A DNA stretch of 64,000 bases from Pseudomonas asiatica (GTDB taxonomy: Bacteria > Pseudomonadota > Gammaproteobacteria > Pseudomonadales > Pseudomonadaceae), in assembly GCF_009932335.1 (NCBI RefSeq), contig NZ_BLJF01000002.1, positions 186,001 to 250,000 on the forward strand, given 5' to 3'. This document shows, in pieces, positions 8,736 to 17,446 of this stretch. The notes under the pieces were generated by a model. That model was given only the letters and a program-made list of their open reading frames with translations. It was not told where the DNA came from and ran no database searches. The position numbers and the translations under genes were made by a program. Each line of letters opens with the position of its first letter. The first letter of the stretch is position 1.

Positions 8736-9002
8736 GTGACGCTCCAATTGAAAAGCAGCAGTTAGCTGCGGAGCTTGGAATCTTCGGCATTTGGCAGGGT
8801 TTAATGGAGAGAGATATAGTTCCCGGCTATCTGGTGTTTCTTGACTTAGCTTGGATTTCACGGCGCATCTAATGACCGTATTATTAGCTGTGTTGGGCTA
8901 GGGCGGCAGCCAATACTGAGATCGAGAGCTGAATTTCGCTTTTTAAGTCATCTCATGATGGTTGTTTTGATTTTTTACAATGTAAGTGAGGAGCGGTGCG
9001 TG

Positions 9003-9245
9003 ATGACTGCTGCCCCATGGACTGCAGGTATTCCGAGCGGTCATTGCTGCGTTACGTAAAGCAAGTATCCCAGACCGCCTGAAGCGCCTTGTTGCCAGGC
9101 TTGTCGGCATAGGGCTCGACCTCTCGGTCAGCATCCCGCAGCTGCGCCAAGAGCTTTTCGGCTGCGTCCATGCGCCGACCAAGGCAGTGTCCTTGTCGCT
9201 TTGATCGGCATACTGGTCGAGAATGTGCTGGATTAGGTCGCGCAG
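9003..9245 (-). pseudogene. Decayed partial copy of the LprI-like gene at 10966
   Basis: DNA here aligns over about 240 bp with the 3' part of the intact gene at 10966-11367. Shared text includes TGGACTGCAGGTA, CCGAGCGGTCAT and CGGCATAGG, and a shadow peptide MDAAEKLLAQLRDADREVE against MEAAEKLWTQLRDADCKVE. Small indels and missing start and signal peptide make it non-functional. It lies directly behind the bacteriocin. Confidence 0.8.
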
Positions 9246-9447
9246 CGCACCGCAATTATCGGGGCGGCGATGAAGGGGCTTTCATCGTCTCAGATATGGA
9301 TCAGGAGTATCCGCTGTCTGAGGGGCTGAGCATGGCGCAATCGGTAGGAGGTATCGAGCGAATCGGCCAAGTTACCTACCGAACAGAAGCCAAACTGGGA
9401 AAAAGTAACTGAAATCTTTCGCGCGGCCCATGGAGGCTCTGTGCCGT

Positions 9448-9520
9448 GCGTTCTGGCGACCAATATTTGCACGGTGGCGACCACCCTCAGCCTTGGAGCG
9501 TGCAATGCCGCCTGGTTAGA
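9448..9520 (+). pseudogene. Relic copy of the cdhR promoter and start codon
   Basis: This segment repeats 5472-5533 with only scattered substitutions: TTCTGGCGACCAATATTTGC against CCCTGGCGACCAACATTTGC, both GGCGACCA half-sites with 21-bp spacing (9455-9462, 9476-9483), the TTGGAG ribosome site, and TGCAATGCCGC at the start codon. The relic frame runs ATG CCG CCT GGT TAG, so it stops after four codons. It is the footprint of a duplication around the bacteriocin island. Between 9256 and 9440 I see no gene. Confidence 0.75.
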
Positions 9521-10067
9521 ACTGATCGAGGTCAGAAAGCGCCTGGAGGCGGTTTTCGACCTGTACTCGCCGCGCCTCGAAAGCCCGGGCGTCGAGTTTC
9601 GCGCCCATGTGGTCCAGTTGCAGGGCAAGGCGCGTACGTGGGGCATCCGGGTCGGTCGAACAGCACAGGTTGAAGACGATCGCCAGCGGGCTTCCGCTAT
9701 CATCCAGGTCAAATTCGATGCGCAGGTGCGAGCTGGCCGAGGTGCTGCGCAGCAGGGCGAGGTCTGGCTGTTTCAAGCCATTAAGTATGTCGTTGGCAAC
9801 CCGCTCGAACTTGAGGTTGCGACGCTGGGGCGCTGGAATCCAGCCGTTGAAGACGTCTTGAAACACAGCATCCGTGGGTACGCAGTTGATGCTTTTCGTT
9901 GTCCGCTCGATCAGTTCGACACCGCTGTTTTCCAGGCCCTGCAGAAAACGGTTGAACCAGCGCTGGCCATCCTGTTGGCGATCGTGAACCTGGTTGGCTT
10001 CCAGTTGCGCCAGGCGCAAGCAGGCATGAAGGTCTTCCCAGGGTTGGGTGGCAGGTTTGGTGGGCAT
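9516..10067 (-). CDS. Hypothetical protein, 183 aa
   Basis: Soluble, charged protein of 183 residues with no motif I recognise. I take the ATG at 10067 (MPTKPATQPWED); the frame is open to 10115, but the first 16 residues look spurious. It follows the 10134 gene on the same strand after 66 nt and may be cotranscribed. The 3' end abuts the relic cdhR promoter copy, so the last codons could have been altered by that rearrangement. Confidence 0.6.
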   Translation of the reverse strand: MPTKPATQPWEDLHACLRLAQLEANQVHDRQQDGQRWFNRFLQGLENSGVELIERTTKSINCVPTDAVFQDVFNGWIPAPQRRNLKFERVANDILNGLKQPDLALLRSTSASSHLRIEFDLDDSGSPLAIVFNLCCSTDPDAPRTRLALQLDHMGAKLDARAFEARRVQVENRLQALSDLDQF

Positions 10068-10133
10068 GCTTCTGGCCCTCGCCGTAGGCGTAGGAAGGGG
10101 AACCTGGCGCCGCATGGCGGCGCCAGGCGCAGG

Positions 10134-10877
10134 TCAGATGTCCAGCGCCAGGATGTCGAACGCTTGGCTGGCCAGCTTCATCCTGACGGCTTCGCGCATG
10201 GCGTCGAAGTGGCGAACACTGAACGAGCCCTGCTGCGAGGCCCGGTATACCCTGGTGTTCGACTTGTCGATGATGCGGCCAGCGGAACCTGCGGTTTTCT
10301 CAGCCTTGTCATAGCTCAGCTGAACGCTGGTCATGTGCATGATCGGCAGGCCTTGCGGTGTCATCTCGCAGGCCGAAATCTGAATGGTGCTGGATTTGCC
10401 CGAAACGCTCACGCTGCTTTCTTCGAGCAGTTGCTGCGCCTTGGGTGTTTGCACGATCACTTCGAAGGAGCGTTTTACACAGCGGCTCAGGCGGTGGCTG
10501 GCGCCGATCTGGACGGTGACGATCTGCGGCACCAGGGTGGCCAGCGTGTGGGTGTCCTTGTCGATTGCCTCCTCGACATGGGCGGCGCCGGTCAGCGTCC
10601 AGCCGAACTTGCCCAGGCCGTCGTTGTAGAAGTTGTACCACTCGCGCTGCTGGGTTTCCTTGTCGAACTTCTTGTTTGCCGACAGGTTCATCAAGCGCAT
10701 GCCATCGAGCACGTCTTCGGCAACGCTGGCAGGTACATCCGGGGCAAAGATGCAGACGGTGTTGGCAACCATGACGGCGCGTTCTTCGCCTTCTTTCTTC
10801 AGGGCGGCAATGGCGCTGTTCATGTCGGTCTTGCTGATAGTAGAGGTCATGTCTTGGTTTCCGATCGAGTTCATCAT
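10134..10877 (-). CDS. Hypothetical protein, 247 aa
   Basis: Soluble protein of 247 residues without signal peptide or membrane segment. No family recognised. The start is ambiguous: GAGGTG lies five bases before the ATG at 10877 (tandem ATGs), and a further ATG at 10850 (MTSTISKTDMNS) has only a distant GGAA. The N-terminal third is helical and lysine-rich. It probably forms a two-gene unit with 9516-10067. Confidence 0.65.
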   Translation of the reverse strand: MMNSIGNQDMTSTISKTDMNSAIAALKKEGEERAVMVANTVCIFAPDVPASVAEDVLDGMRLMNLSANKKFDKETQQREWYNFYNDGLGKFGWTLTGAAHVEEAIDKDTHTLATLVPQIVTVQIGASHRLSRCVKRSFEVIVQTPKAQQLLEESSVSVSGKSSTIQISACEMTPQGLPIMHMTSVQLSYDKAEKTAGSAGRIIDKSNTRVYRASQQGSFSVRHFDAMREAVRMKLASQAFDILALDI

Positions 10878-10965
10878 CGGCACCTCGGGTGAGGCGCCGG
10901 GAACGCACTTTGGTTCGGATCGTCAAGACAGATAAGCCGAAAGCCTTTCCTGCCGAGGAACTCCC

Positions 10966-11367
10966 TTACTGCTGGCCGATGGACTGCAGGTACTCCGAGC
11001 GGTCATCGCTGCGTTGTGCCACGCAGGTGTTCCACGCTGCTTCGAACGCCTTGCTGCCCGGTTTCTCGGCATAGGTTTCGACCTTGCAGTCGGCATCGCG
11101 CAGTTGCGTCCACAGTTTCTCGGCCGCCTCCATGCGCCCGGCCAAGGCGTCTGCCTTGTCGCCTTCGTCGGCGTACTGGTCGCGAATGCGCTGTATCAGG
11201 TCGTCATACGCCGACTTAAGTTCACGCTCGGCCGTCTGCTTGTTGAACGCCGCGCAAGCGAATGTCTGCTGGTCGGTCTCGACGTTGTCGCACGGGGTGC
11301 TTTCTTCCTCGCCGGCCTGGGCGCCCGATACGACAGCCAGCAGTACCAGCCATGCCATTGATTTCAT
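10966..11367 (-). CDS. LprI/DUF1311-like lysozyme-inhibitor family protein
   Basis: 133-residue exported protein. The signal peptide is MKSMAWLVLLAVVSGAQA, cleaved before GEEES. The mature part has four cysteines (TPCDNV, FACAAF, DADCKV, WNTCVA) expected to pair in the periplasm, as in the DUF1311/LprI N-terminal family. GAGGAG seven bases upstream fixes the ATG at 11367. Members of this family inhibit lysozyme in some bacteria, but that activity is inferred. A truncated copy lies at 9003-9245. Confidence 0.75.
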   Translation of the reverse strand: MKSMAWLVLLAVVSGAQAGEEESTPCDNVETDQQTFACAAFNKQTAERELKSAYDDLIQRIRDQYADEGDKADALAGRMEAAEKLWTQLRDADCKVETYAEKPGSKAFEAAWNTCVAQRSDDRSEYLQSIGQQ

Positions 11368-11654
11368 CCGTTTTCTCCTCAACAAGGCTGACGAATCGGC
11401 TGGATTCTCGCTCAGCCGCCGACAAGACGATAGCTCCCTGAAGAAATGTTCATGAAACGGCCGGAAATGTCGTTATCGAGACTGTCTCTCATCGCCAGAC
11501 GGCGCGCCAGAGGGCGCGATGTCGCGCATTGACGCTTTCGGCAAACCCCCTGTCGTTTTTGCATCGGGGCGCCTTTGGGCACAGGCATATGCTGGCCCCA
11601 AAGCGCCGGCAATAAGGTTTGGCGCAAACCCATTCAATAAAAGGGGACAGCCTG

Positions 11655-12632
11655 ATGAGCCCAGCCGAACTTCACGCCGACAGCATCGTCATCGACGGCC
11701 TGATCATTGCCAAGTGGAACCGCGAGCTGTTCGAAGACATGCGCAAAGGCGGGCTGACTGCGGCCAACTGCACGGTGTCGGTCTGGGAAGGCTTCAAGGC
11801 TACCGTCGACAACATCGCCGCCAGCCAGAAGCTGATCCGCGATAACAGCGACCTGGTGATGCCGGTACGCACCACCGCCGACATCCGCAAGGCCAAGGAA
11901 CTGGGCAAGACCGGCATTCTCTTCGGCTTCCAGAACGCCCACGCCTTCGAAGACCAGATCGCCTACGTCGACGTGTTCAAGCAGCTGGGCGTGGGTATCG
12001 TGCAGATGTGCTACAACACCCAGAACCTGGTCGGTACCGGTTGCTACGAGCGAGACGGCGGCCTGTCGGGCTTCGGTCGCGAGATCGTTGCCGAAATGAA
12101 CCGCGTCGGCATCATGTGCGACCTGTCCCACGTGGGCTCCAAGACCTCCGAAGAAGTCATCCTCGAGTCGAAAAAGCCGGTCTGCTACTCGCACTGCCTG
12201 CCTTCGGGCCTGAAAGAGCACCCGCGCAACAAGTCGGACGAAGAGCTGAAGTTCATCGCCGACCACGGCGGTTTCGTCGGCGTGACCATGTTCGCGCCGT
12301 TCCTGGCCAAGGGCATCGACTCGACCATCGACGACTACGCCGAAGCCATCGAGTACACCATGAACATCGTCGGTGAAGACGCCATCGGTATCGGTACCGA
12401 CTTCACCCAGGGCCACGGCCAGGACTTCTTCGAATACCTGACCCACGACAAGGGTTACGCCCGTCGCCTGACCAACTTCGGCAAGATCATCAACCCGCTG
12501 GGCATCCGCACTGTGGGCGAATTCCCCAACCTCACCGAAACCTTGCTCAAGCGCGGCCACTCCGAGCGCGTGGTGCGCAAGATCATGGGTGAGAACTGGG
12601 TCAACGTCCTCAAGGACGTGTGGGGCGAGTAA
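11655..12632 (+). CDS. Membrane-dipeptidase-family (peptidase M19) protein of the dgc operon
   Basis: 325-residue TIM-barrel amidohydrolase of the M19 renal dipeptidase family, first gene of the dimethylglycine demethylase cluster. GGGG eight bases before the ATG at 11655 supports the start. Two metal-site histidines are visible (CDLSHVG; CYSHC). The usual N-terminal HxD (DGHND) is replaced by DGLIIAKWN, and the usual EGGH glutamate region reads GFQNAHAFED. The binuclear zinc site therefore looks incomplete and classical dipeptidase activity is doubtful. Its conserved place in this operon suggests a role with a betaine-related amide, but no substrate can be named. Confidence 0.82.
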   Translation: MSPAELHADSIVIDGLIIAKWNRELFEDMRKGGLTAANCTVSVWEGFKATVDNIAASQKLIRDNSDLVMPVRTTADIRKAKELGKTGILFGFQNAHAFEDQIAYVDVFKQLGVGIVQMCYNTQNLVGTGCYERDGGLSGFGREIVAEMNRVGIMCDLSHVGSKTSEEVILESKKPVCYSHCLPSGLKEHPRNKSDEELKFIADHGGFVGVTMFAPFLAKGIDSTIDDYAEAIEYTMNIVGEDAIGIGTDFTQGHGQDFFEYLTHDKGYARRLTNFGKIINPLGIRTVGEFPNLTETLLKRGHSERVVRKIMGENWVNVLKDVWGE

Positions 12633-12709
12633 GCCGCTCTCCAAGCCTGAAAGCCCCTGCCAGCAACGCCGGGGCATCCCGATAAAAAATTTTATGGAGT
12701 TGAGTTTCC

Positions 12710-13240
12710 ATGGCCAAGATCGCCCCGCAATTGCCAATCGAAGTAGACAGCGAGACCGGTGTCTGGACCAGCGACGCCTTGCCGATGCTGTATGTGCCGC
12801 GCCATTTCTTCGTCAACAACCACATGGGCATCGAAGAAGTCCTGGGCGCCGACAAGTACGCCGAGATCCTCTACAAGGCCGGCTACAAGTCCGCCTGGCA
12901 CTGGTGTGAAAAAGAAGCCGAGTGCCATGGCCTGGAAGGCGTGGCGGTGTTCGAGCACTACATGAAGCGCCTGAGCCAGCGTGGCTGGGGCCTGTTCGAA
13001 ATCCAGGACATCGACCTCGACAAGGGCACCTGCAGCGTCAAGCTCAAGCACTCCGCGTTCGTGTACGTCTATGGCAAGTGCGGCCGCAAGGTCGACTACA
13101 TGTTCACCGGCTGGTTCGCCGGCGCCATGGACCAGATTCTCGCTGCCCGCGGCAGCTCGATCCGCACCGTGGCCGAACAGGTCTATGGCGGGTCGGAAGA
13201 AGGCCACGAAGATGGCCTGTTCGTTACAAAGCCGTTGTAA
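12710..13240 (+). CDS. V4R-domain (DUF5943) protein of the dgc operon
   Basis: 176-residue protein with a 4-vinyl-reductase-like (V4R) fold, usually a small-molecule-binding domain. Central features are HWCEKEAECHGLEG and the C-terminal cysteine-containing YGKCGRKVDYMFTGWFAGAM. It lies 77 nt after the dipeptidase-like gene and 15 nt before dgcA, within one operon. It may bind a pathway intermediate or assist cofactor loading of DgcA; no enzymatic role is shown by the sequence. Confidence 0.75.
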   Translation: MAKIAPQLPIEVDSETGVWTSDALPMLYVPRHFFVNNHMGIEEVLGADKYAEILYKAGYKSAWHWCEKEAECHGLEGVAVFEHYMKRLSQRGWGLFEIQDIDLDKGTCSVKLKHSAFVYVYGKCGRKVDYMFTGWFAGAMDQILAARGSSIRTVAEQVYGGSEEGHEDGLFVTKPL

Positions 13241-13255
13241 GCCGGAGATAGCGTC

Positions 13256-15316
13256 ATGGCATTCGAAGCAATGTTCCAGCCGATCCAGATCGGCAAACTG
13301 ACCATCCGCAACCGTGTGCTCAGCACCGCGCACGCCGAGGTCTACGCCACTGACGGCGGCATGACGACCGACCGCTACGTGAAGTACTACGAAGAAAAGG
13401 CCAAGGGCGGTATCGGCCTGGCGATCTGCGGCGGCTCGTCGGTGGTGGCCATCGACAGCCCGCAGGAGTGGTGGTCGTCGGTCAACCTGTCGACCGACCG
13501 CATCATCCCGCACTTCCAGAACCTGGCTGACGCCATGCACAAGCATGGCGCCAAGATCATGATCCAGATTACCCACATGGGCCGTCGCTCGCGTTGGGAC
13601 GGCTTCAACTGGCCGACCCTGATGTCGCCGTCGGGTATCCGTGAACCCGTGCACCGCGCCACCTGCAAGACCATCGAGGTGGAAGAGATCTGGCGCGTGA
13701 TCGGCAACTACGCGCAAGCTGCCCGCCGCGCCAAGGAAGGTGGCCTGGACGGCGTGGAACTGTCGGCCGTGCACCAGCACATGATCGACCAGTTCTGGAG
13801 CCCGCGGGTCAACAAGCGTACCGACGAATGGGGCGGTACCTTCGAAGGCCGCATGAAGTTCGGCCTCGAAGTACTGAAGGCTGTGCGCGCCGAGGTCGGT
13901 GACGACTTCTGCGTGGGCATGCGTATCTGTGGCGACGAGTTCCACCCCGATGGCCTCAGCCACGAGGACATGAAGCAGATCGCTGCCTACTACGACGCCA
14001 CTGGCATGCTCGACTTCATCGGCGTGGTCGGTTCGGGTTGCGACACCCACAACACCCTGGCCAACGTAATCCCGAACATGAGCTACCCGCCGGAGCCGTT
14101 CCTGCACCTGGCGGCCGGTATCAAGGAAGTGGTCAAGGTCCCGGTGCTGCACGCGCAGAACATCAAGGACCCGAACCAGGCCACGCGTATCCTCGAAGGT
14201 GGCTACGTGGACATGGTCGGCATGACCCGTGCGCACATGGCTGACCCGCACCTGATCGCCAAGATCAAGATGGGCCAGATCGACCAGATCAAGCAGTGCG
14301 TCGGTGCCAACTACTGCATCGACCGCCAGTACCAGGGCCTGGATGTACTGTGCATCCAGAACGCCGCGACCTCCCGTGAATACATGGGCGTGCCGCATAT
14401 CATCGAGAAGACCACCGGCGCCAAGCGCAAGGTGGTGGTAGTTGGCGCCGGCCCGGCCGGCATGGAAGCGGCCCGCGTGGCTGCCGAACGTGGCCACGAT
14501 GTGACCCTGTTCGAGAAGAAGGAGCAGATCGGCGGGCAGATCACCATCGCCGCCAAGGCCCCGCAGCGCGACCAGATCGCCGGTATCACCCGCTGGTACC
14601 AGCTGGAGCTGGCGCGCCTGAAGGTCGACCTGCGCCTGGGCACCGCCGCCGACGTGGCTGCCATCCAGGACCTGCGCCCGGACATCATCGTGCTGGCGGT
14701 GGGTGGGCATTCCTTCCTGGAGCAGAACGAGCACTGGGGCGCCGCCGAAGGGCTGGTGGTCAGCAGCTGGGATGTGCTCGACGGCAAGGTTGCGCCGGGC
14801 AAGAACGTGCTGGTGTACGACACCATCTGCGAGTTCACCGGCATGTCGGTGGCTGACTTCATCGCCGACAAGGGCAGCCAGGTGGAGATCGTCACCGACG
14901 ACATCAAGCCGGGCGTGGCCATGGGCGGTACTACCTTCCCGACCTACTACCGCAGCATGTATCCGAAAGAAGTGATCATGACCGGCGACATGATGCTGGA
15001 AAAGGTCTACCGCGAAGGCGACAAGCTGGTGGCGGTGCTGGAAAACGAATACACCGGCGCCAAGGAAGAGCGTGTGGTCGACCAGGTGGTGGTGGAGAAC
15101 GGCGTGCGTCCTGACGAGCAGCTGTACTACGCACTGAAGGAAGGTTCGCGCAACAAAGGCCAGATCGACGTGGAGGCGCTGTTCGCCATCAAGCCACAGC
15201 CGATCCTCAGCCAGCCGGGCGAAGGCTACCTGCTGTACCGCATCGGCGACTGCGTGGCCCAGCGCAACGTGCATGCGGCGATCTACGACGCCTTGCGCCT
15301 GTGCAAGGACTTCTGA
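13256..15316 (+). CDS. dgcA: DgcA, dimethylglycine demethylase flavin subunit
   Basis: 686-residue protein of the Old Yellow Enzyme/trimethylamine dehydrogenase family. It has an N-terminal FMN TIM barrel (1-340), a cysteine motif near 345-365, and a C-terminal NAD(P)/FAD-like Rossmann domain starting VVVVGAGPAGMEAARV near 395. It demethylates dimethylglycine to sarcosine, passing electrons to DgcB and the ETF. The cluster motif reads CVGANYC-x11-C, so one of the four cysteines that hold the 4Fe-4S cluster in trimethylamine dehydrogenase (CxxCxxC) is alanine. The start follows GGAGATAGCGTC. Confidence 0.9.
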   Translation: MAFEAMFQPIQIGKLTIRNRVLSTAHAEVYATDGGMTTDRYVKYYEEKAKGGIGLAICGGSSVVAIDSPQEWWSSVNLSTDRIIPHFQNLADAMHKHGAKIMIQITHMGRRSRWDGFNWPTLMSPSGIREPVHRATCKTIEVEEIWRVIGNYAQAARRAKEGGLDGVELSAVHQHMIDQFWSPRVNKRTDEWGGTFEGRMKFGLEVLKAVRAEVGDDFCVGMRICGDEFHPDGLSHEDMKQIAAYYDATGMLDFIGVVGSGCDTHNTLANVIPNMSYPPEPFLHLAAGIKEVVKVPVLHAQNIKDPNQATRILEGGYVDMVGMTRAHMADPHLIAKIKMGQIDQIKQCVGANYCIDRQYQGLDVLCIQNAATSREYMGVPHIIEKTTGAKRKVVVVGAGPAGMEAARVAAERGHDVTLFEKKEQIGGQITIAAKAPQRDQIAGITRWYQLELARLKVDLRLGTAADVAAIQDLRPDIIVLAVGGHSFLEQNEHWGAAEGLVVSSWDVLDGKVAPGKNVLVYDTICEFTGMSVADFIADKGSQVEIVTDDIKPGVAMGGTTFPTYYRSMYPKEVIMTGDMMLEKVYREGDKLVAVLENEYTGAKEERVVDQVVVENGVRPDEQLYYALKEGSRNKGQIDVEALFAIKPQPILSQPGEGYLLYRIGDCVAQRNVHAAIYDALRLCKDF

Positions 15317-15346
15317 TCGAGAAAAATCGTCGCCACCGGGCGCGGT

Positions 15347-15438
15347 CCCTGTGGGAGCGGGTTCACCCGCGAAAGCGTCAGCACAAGCAACAAAGTTGTC
15401 TGATCTGACGCATTCGCGGGTAAACCCGCTCCCACAAG
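15347..15438. repeat. REP inverted pair between dgcA and dgcB
   Basis: CCCTGTGGGAGCGGGTTCAC and the inverted copy ending ACCCGCTCCCACA face each other across about 35 nt. It divides dgcA from dgcB within the operon and may protect or attenuate the transcript. Confidence 0.88.
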
Positions 15439-15493
15439 GGGCCAATCCCATCTTCAGAGTGGCGCAAGAATCCAGCTGTTGTGGGAGCCTCCC

Positions 15494-17446
15494 ATGTTGA
15501 ACACCCTTCTACCTATTCTGCTGTTCGCTGCCCTTGGCCTGGCAGTGCTCGGCGCCCTGCGCCGGGTGCGCATGTGGCGGCGTGGCCGGCCGTCCAAGGT
15601 CAACCTGATCGGCGGCCTGCTGGCCATGCCGCGCCGTTACCTGGTGGACCTGCACCATGTGGTCGAGCGCGACAAGTACATGTCCAAGACCCACGTGGCC
15701 ACCGCTGGCGGCTTCGTGCTGTCGGCCGTGCTGGCGATCCTGGTGCACGGCTTCGGCCTACAGAGCAAGATTCTCGGCTACGCGTTGCTGGTGGCTACCG
15801 TGATCATGTTCAGCGGCGCCATCTTCGTCTTCAAGCGCCGCCTCAACCCGCCTTCGCGCCTGTCCAAGGGCCCGTGGATGCGCCTGCCGAAGAGCTTGCT
15901 GGCGTTTGCCGTGAGCTTCTTCATCGCCACCTTGCCGGTTGCCGGCATCCTGCCGGCCAACACCGGTGGCTGGGTGATGGTGGGCATTCTCGGGCTGGGC
16001 GTGCTGTGGGGCGTGTCGGAGTTGTTCTTCGGCATGACCTGGGGCGGCCCGATGAAACACGCCTTCGCCGGTGCCCTGCACTTGGCCTGGCACCGCCGCG
16101 CCGAACGCTTTGGCGGCGGCCGTTCCACCGGCCTCAAGCCGCTGGACCTGGAAGACCCGAACGCGCCACTGGGCGTGGAAAAGCCGGTGGACTTCACCTG
16201 GAACCAGCTGCTGGGCTTCGACGCCTGCGTGCAGTGCGGTAAATGCGAAGCCATGTGCCCGGCCTTTGCCGCCGGCCAGCCGCTGAACCCGAAAAAGCTC
16301 ATCCAGGACATGGTCATCGGCCTGGCCGGTGGTACTGACGCGCAGTTTGCCGGCAGCCCATACCCGGGCAAACCGATCGGTGAGCATGGCGGCCACCCGC
16401 ACCAGCCGATCGTCAATGGCCTGGTCGACGCCGAAACGCTGTGGTCGTGTACCACCTGCCGTGCCTGCGTTGAGGAATGCCCGATGATGATCGAGCACGT
16501 CGATGCCATCGTCGACATGCGCCGTCACCTCACCCTGGAAAAAGGCGCCACCCCGAACAAGGGCGCCGAAGTGCTGGACAACCTGATCGCTACCGACAAC
16601 CCGGGCGGCTTCGCACCTGGCGGGCGCATGAACTGGGCCGCCGACCTCAACCTGCAACTGCTGTCGGAGGTGAAAACCACCGAGGTGCTGTTCTGGGTCG
16701 GTGACGGCGCCTTCGACATGCGCAACCAGCGCACCCTGCGCTCGTTCGTCAAAGTGCTCAAGGCGTCGGGCGTGGACTTTGCCGTGCTCGGCCTGGAAGA
16801 GCGCGACAGCGGCGACGTGGCGCGCCGTCTGGGCGATGAAGCGACCTTCCAGCAATTGGCCAAACGCAATATCCAGACCCTGGCCAAGTACAAGTTCCAG
16901 CGCATCGTCACCTGCGACCCACACAGCTTCCATGTGCTGAAAAACGAGTACGGCGCCCTGGGCGGCGACTATCAGGTGCAGCACCACAGCACCTACATCG
17001 CCGAACTGATCGCGGCCAACAAGCTCAACCTCGGCCAGCACAAGGGTGGCAGCGTCACTTACCACGACCCGTGCTACCTGGGTCGTTACAACGGTGAGTA
17101 CGAAGCTCCGCGTGCCGTGCTCAAGGCCCTGGGTATCGAAGTGCGCGAGATGCAGCGCTCGGGCTTCCGTTCCCGTTGCTGCGGCGGTGGCGGCGGTGCG
17201 CCGATCACCGACATCCCTGGCAAGCAGCGTATCCCGGACATGCGCATGGACGACATCCGCGAGACCGAGGCCGAGCTGGTAGCTGTGGGTTGCCCACAGT
17301 GCACCGCCATGCTCGAAGGTGTGGTCGAACCGCGCCCGCAGATCAAGGACCTGGCCGAACTGGTGGCCGACGTGCTGATCGAAGAGGACGCGCCCTCTGC
17401 CCCAAAGCCGCAAACGGCCAAACGTGAACCTGCGGAGGTGCACTGA
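15494..17446 (+). CDS. dgcB: DgcB, iron-sulfur electron-transfer subunit
   Basis: 650-residue membrane iron-sulfur protein. N-terminal hydrophobic segments (about 1-30, 75-115, 140-190) anchor it. Two 4Fe-4S motifs follow (CVQCGKCEAMCPAF; CTTCRACVEECPMM), then heterodisulfide-reductase-type CCG domains (HDPCYLGRYN; SRCCGGGGGAP; GCPQC). It should pass electrons from dimethylglycine oxidation towards the ETF or quinone. I start at the ATG at 15494, with GGGAG seven bases upstream, rather than a TTG at 15479. Its stop TGA overlaps the next ATG by one base. Confidence 0.9.
   Translation: MLNTLLPILLFAALGLAVLGALRRVRMWRRGRPSKVNLIGGLLAMPRRYLVDLHHVVERDKYMSKTHVATAGGFVLSAVLAILVHGFGLQSKILGYALLVATVIMFSGAIFVFKRRLNPPSRLSKGPWMRLPKSLLAFAVSFFIATLPVAGILPANTGGWVMVGILGLGVLWGVSELFFGMTWGGPMKHAFAGALHLAWHRRAERFGGGRSTGLKPLDLEDPNAPLGVEKPVDFTWNQLLGFDACVQCGKCEAMCPAFAAGQPLNPKKLIQDMVIGLAGGTDAQFAGSPYPGKPIGEHGGHPHQPIVNGLVDAETLWSCTTCRACVEECPMMIEHVDAIVDMRRHLTLEKGATPNKGAEVLDNLIATDNPGGFAPGGRMNWAADLNLQLLSEVKTTEVLFWVGDGAFDMRNQRTLRSFVKVLKASGVDFAVLGLEERDSGDVARRLGDEATFQQLAKRNIQTLAKYKFQRIVTCDPHSFHVLKNEYGALGGDYQVQHHSTYIAELIAANKLNLGQHKGGSVTYHDPCYLGRYNGEYEAPRAVLKALGIEVREMQRSGFRSRCCGGGGGAPITDIPGKQRIPDMRMDDIRETEAELVAVGCPQCTAMLEGVVEPRPQIKDLAELVADVLIEEDAPSAPKPQTAKREPAEVH

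Noticed and set aside
8736..8960. SOS box or pyocin P-box upstream of the bacteriocin
   Set aside because: I found no CTGT-N8-ACAG and no convincing tandem P-box, so I do not annotate a DNA-damage promoter.
9170..9412. An 80-codon plus-strand ORF between the two relics
   Set aside because: It starts inside the decayed LprI-like copy, has no ribosome site and shows no family features.
12692..15451. A 919-codon open frame antisense to dgcA
   Set aside because: High-GC codon bias leaves the opposite strand open. The translation is rich in His, Val and Asp without motifs, and the plus strand encodes a clear DgcA.
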